This document shows positions 63,066 to 64,000 of a stretch of DNA of 64,000 nt, in pieces (the stretch's first letter is position 1; every line of letters begins with the position of its first letter). Source of the stretch: Pomacea canaliculata (taxonomy: Eukaryota > Mollusca > Gastropoda > Architaenioglossa > Ampullariidae); contig NC_037596.1 of assembly GCF_003073045.1 (NCBI RefSeq), positions 9,879,553 to 9,943,552 of the forward strand, in the 5' to 3' direction. The notes beneath the pieces were generated by a model. It searched no databases. It saw only the letters and a program-made list of their open reading frames with translations, and was not told the DNA's origin. A program made the position numbers and the translations under genes.

Positions 63066-63402
63066 ATTGACATTAACATGTATGCTAATATAACGATTTC
63101 TCTCCAGTGCTGAGTCATTGACGATCTGTGGCGGTTCCTTGAATGGACCCTTCCATTTGCTCTTGGAGGCAGCGCGTGCTGTGTATTGACTTGTGCCATT
63201 CAATGACCTCACGGAGAATAAACTGAATGTCACTATGGTTAGAGGTAAACTCGGAGCCAAACATCTTGCAAACGCTTGGTCGTACAGACTATTCACCCGA
63301 CTGTTTCAGTAACATAACGGGTGGCTGCTCATTCATGCCGGCTAGTCCTCGTGCGTAGCAGGGGTCATTCAAGTTCATTTTTCTGATGTCACTGCCCTAC
63401 GC

Positions 63403-63722
63403 CAGGGCTTCTACTAACGCAAAAAATTGCGTACACTACGCATTAAAAGTTCGGAGGACCCCTTCAATTTTTGTCAGTGGGGTCCCAGGGGACCCCTTCA
63501 AATTTGGGCGAAGAACAGATACAAAATCGGGTAAGTACTGTGTCTGACATCGTAGCCCAATCTATTGTTGTCGTCTGCTACAGGTGAGAGTAGCTTCCCT
63601 TGCACTGGGTTTTTTTCCCCCTTACCAAGAAGAGTTCCACTAAAGGCCGATATCTTCCCCTTAGAAATCTGAAGAAGGGGGTCCCTGGGACCCCAAAGAA
63701 TTTAGCCTTAGCAGAAGCCCTG
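63403..63722. mobile_element. hAT-type MITE
   Basis: Ends CAGGGCTTCTACTAACGC and TTAGCAGAAGCCCTG are inverted repeats; GGGGTCCCAGGGGACCCC and GGGTCCCTGGGACCCC lie further in. It is inserted at the right edge of duplication unit 2. The flanking duplication is not clear. Confidence 0.7.
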
Positions 63723-64000
63723 CATACATGAACCTTTCCATATGGTCACCGATCCTACTGCTATATCTATGTTCTGATAAAACATGTTGGAGTTATAGAT
63801 GGAACACATAAAATGCTTTTACTTTCTTTCTTATCATAGGATTGTGTTCTATGACACGAACCAAGATTCCTTCTATTATTACTTCTGTTAGGCGTAGTCA
63901 GGTAGGGGGTGGCAGAAACACATCTGAACAGCTCGATATTTACGACTGCAATGCAGGCAAAAGCTAAGGTTGAGGGAGTGTGGGTTGGGGTAGTGGTGGT
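63723..64000. other. Window end, no gene
   Basis: No recognisable feature beyond a GT/G-rich end. Confidence 0.5.

Larger units (their letters stand above)
58355..63400. repeat. Segmental duplication, unit 2 (transposon-interrupted)
   Basis: Second copy of 54550-57530, lengthened by a 1.5-kb transposon at 61537-63065, a LINE-like tail near 59150-59220 and A-rich DNA at 61025-61075. A hAT MITE follows at its right edge. Confidence 0.8.

Noticed and set aside
1..64000. tRNA, rRNA genes or CRISPR arrays
   Set aside because: None seen; the tRNA-like boxes found belong to SINEs.

Overview
The window is eukaryotic, AT-rich, intron-rich DNA dense in small DNA transposons and tRNA-derived SINEs. 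It looks like an invertebrate metazoan, most likely a mollusc (gastropod-like), but that placement is inferred from overall character (IgSF receptors, hAT/THAP/LINE mix, microsatellites) and not proven. Introns are GT-AG. Exon models below were built by hand from splice sites, phase compatibility and comparison between paralogues.

The left and centre (about 2.9-47.7 kb) hold four minus-strand genes arranged as two copies of a two-gene cassette. Read 5' to 3' on the minus strand the order is C2 (47.7-43 kb), B (38.1-29.9 kb), C1 (18.8-11.8 kb), A (10.3-2.9 kb). A and B are 12-exon, five-Ig-domain, single-pass type I membrane receptors of 807 and 791 residues with long tyrosine-rich cytoplasmic tails; every intron phase matches between them. 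B carries an ITAM-like pair (YQNI, 10 residues, YVQL). A keeps the first tyrosine in an ITIM-like SEYQNI context but has proline at the second. Both need the same 14-nt microexon to keep frame. C1 and C2 are small signal-peptide proteins with a ten-cysteine domain I do not recognise and a hydrophobic C-terminus (GPI-like in C1). The layout suggests duplicated, diversified surface receptors, possibly an activating/inhibitory pair with a co-duplicated surface or secreted partner; that function is inference.

19-30 kb between the cassettes has no convincing long gene: a hAT MITE, GT-rich microsatellites and a few possible short minus-strand exons (20.6-22.8 kb). 38-43 kb contains a LINE ORF2 fragment and a THAP-domain DNA-transposon relic within the C2 locus.

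The right end (48-64 kb) is repeat-rich: a minisatellite, hAT MITEs, a decayed ZMYM1-like hAT transposase (50.97-52.09 kb), and a tandem segmental duplication (about 54.5-57.5 and 58.4-63.4 kb) in which conserved splice sites and TATA-like promoters survive. The second copy was split by a 1.5-kb THAP/DDE transposon; the first copy preserves the empty site, which defines the insertion and its 2-bp AT duplication.
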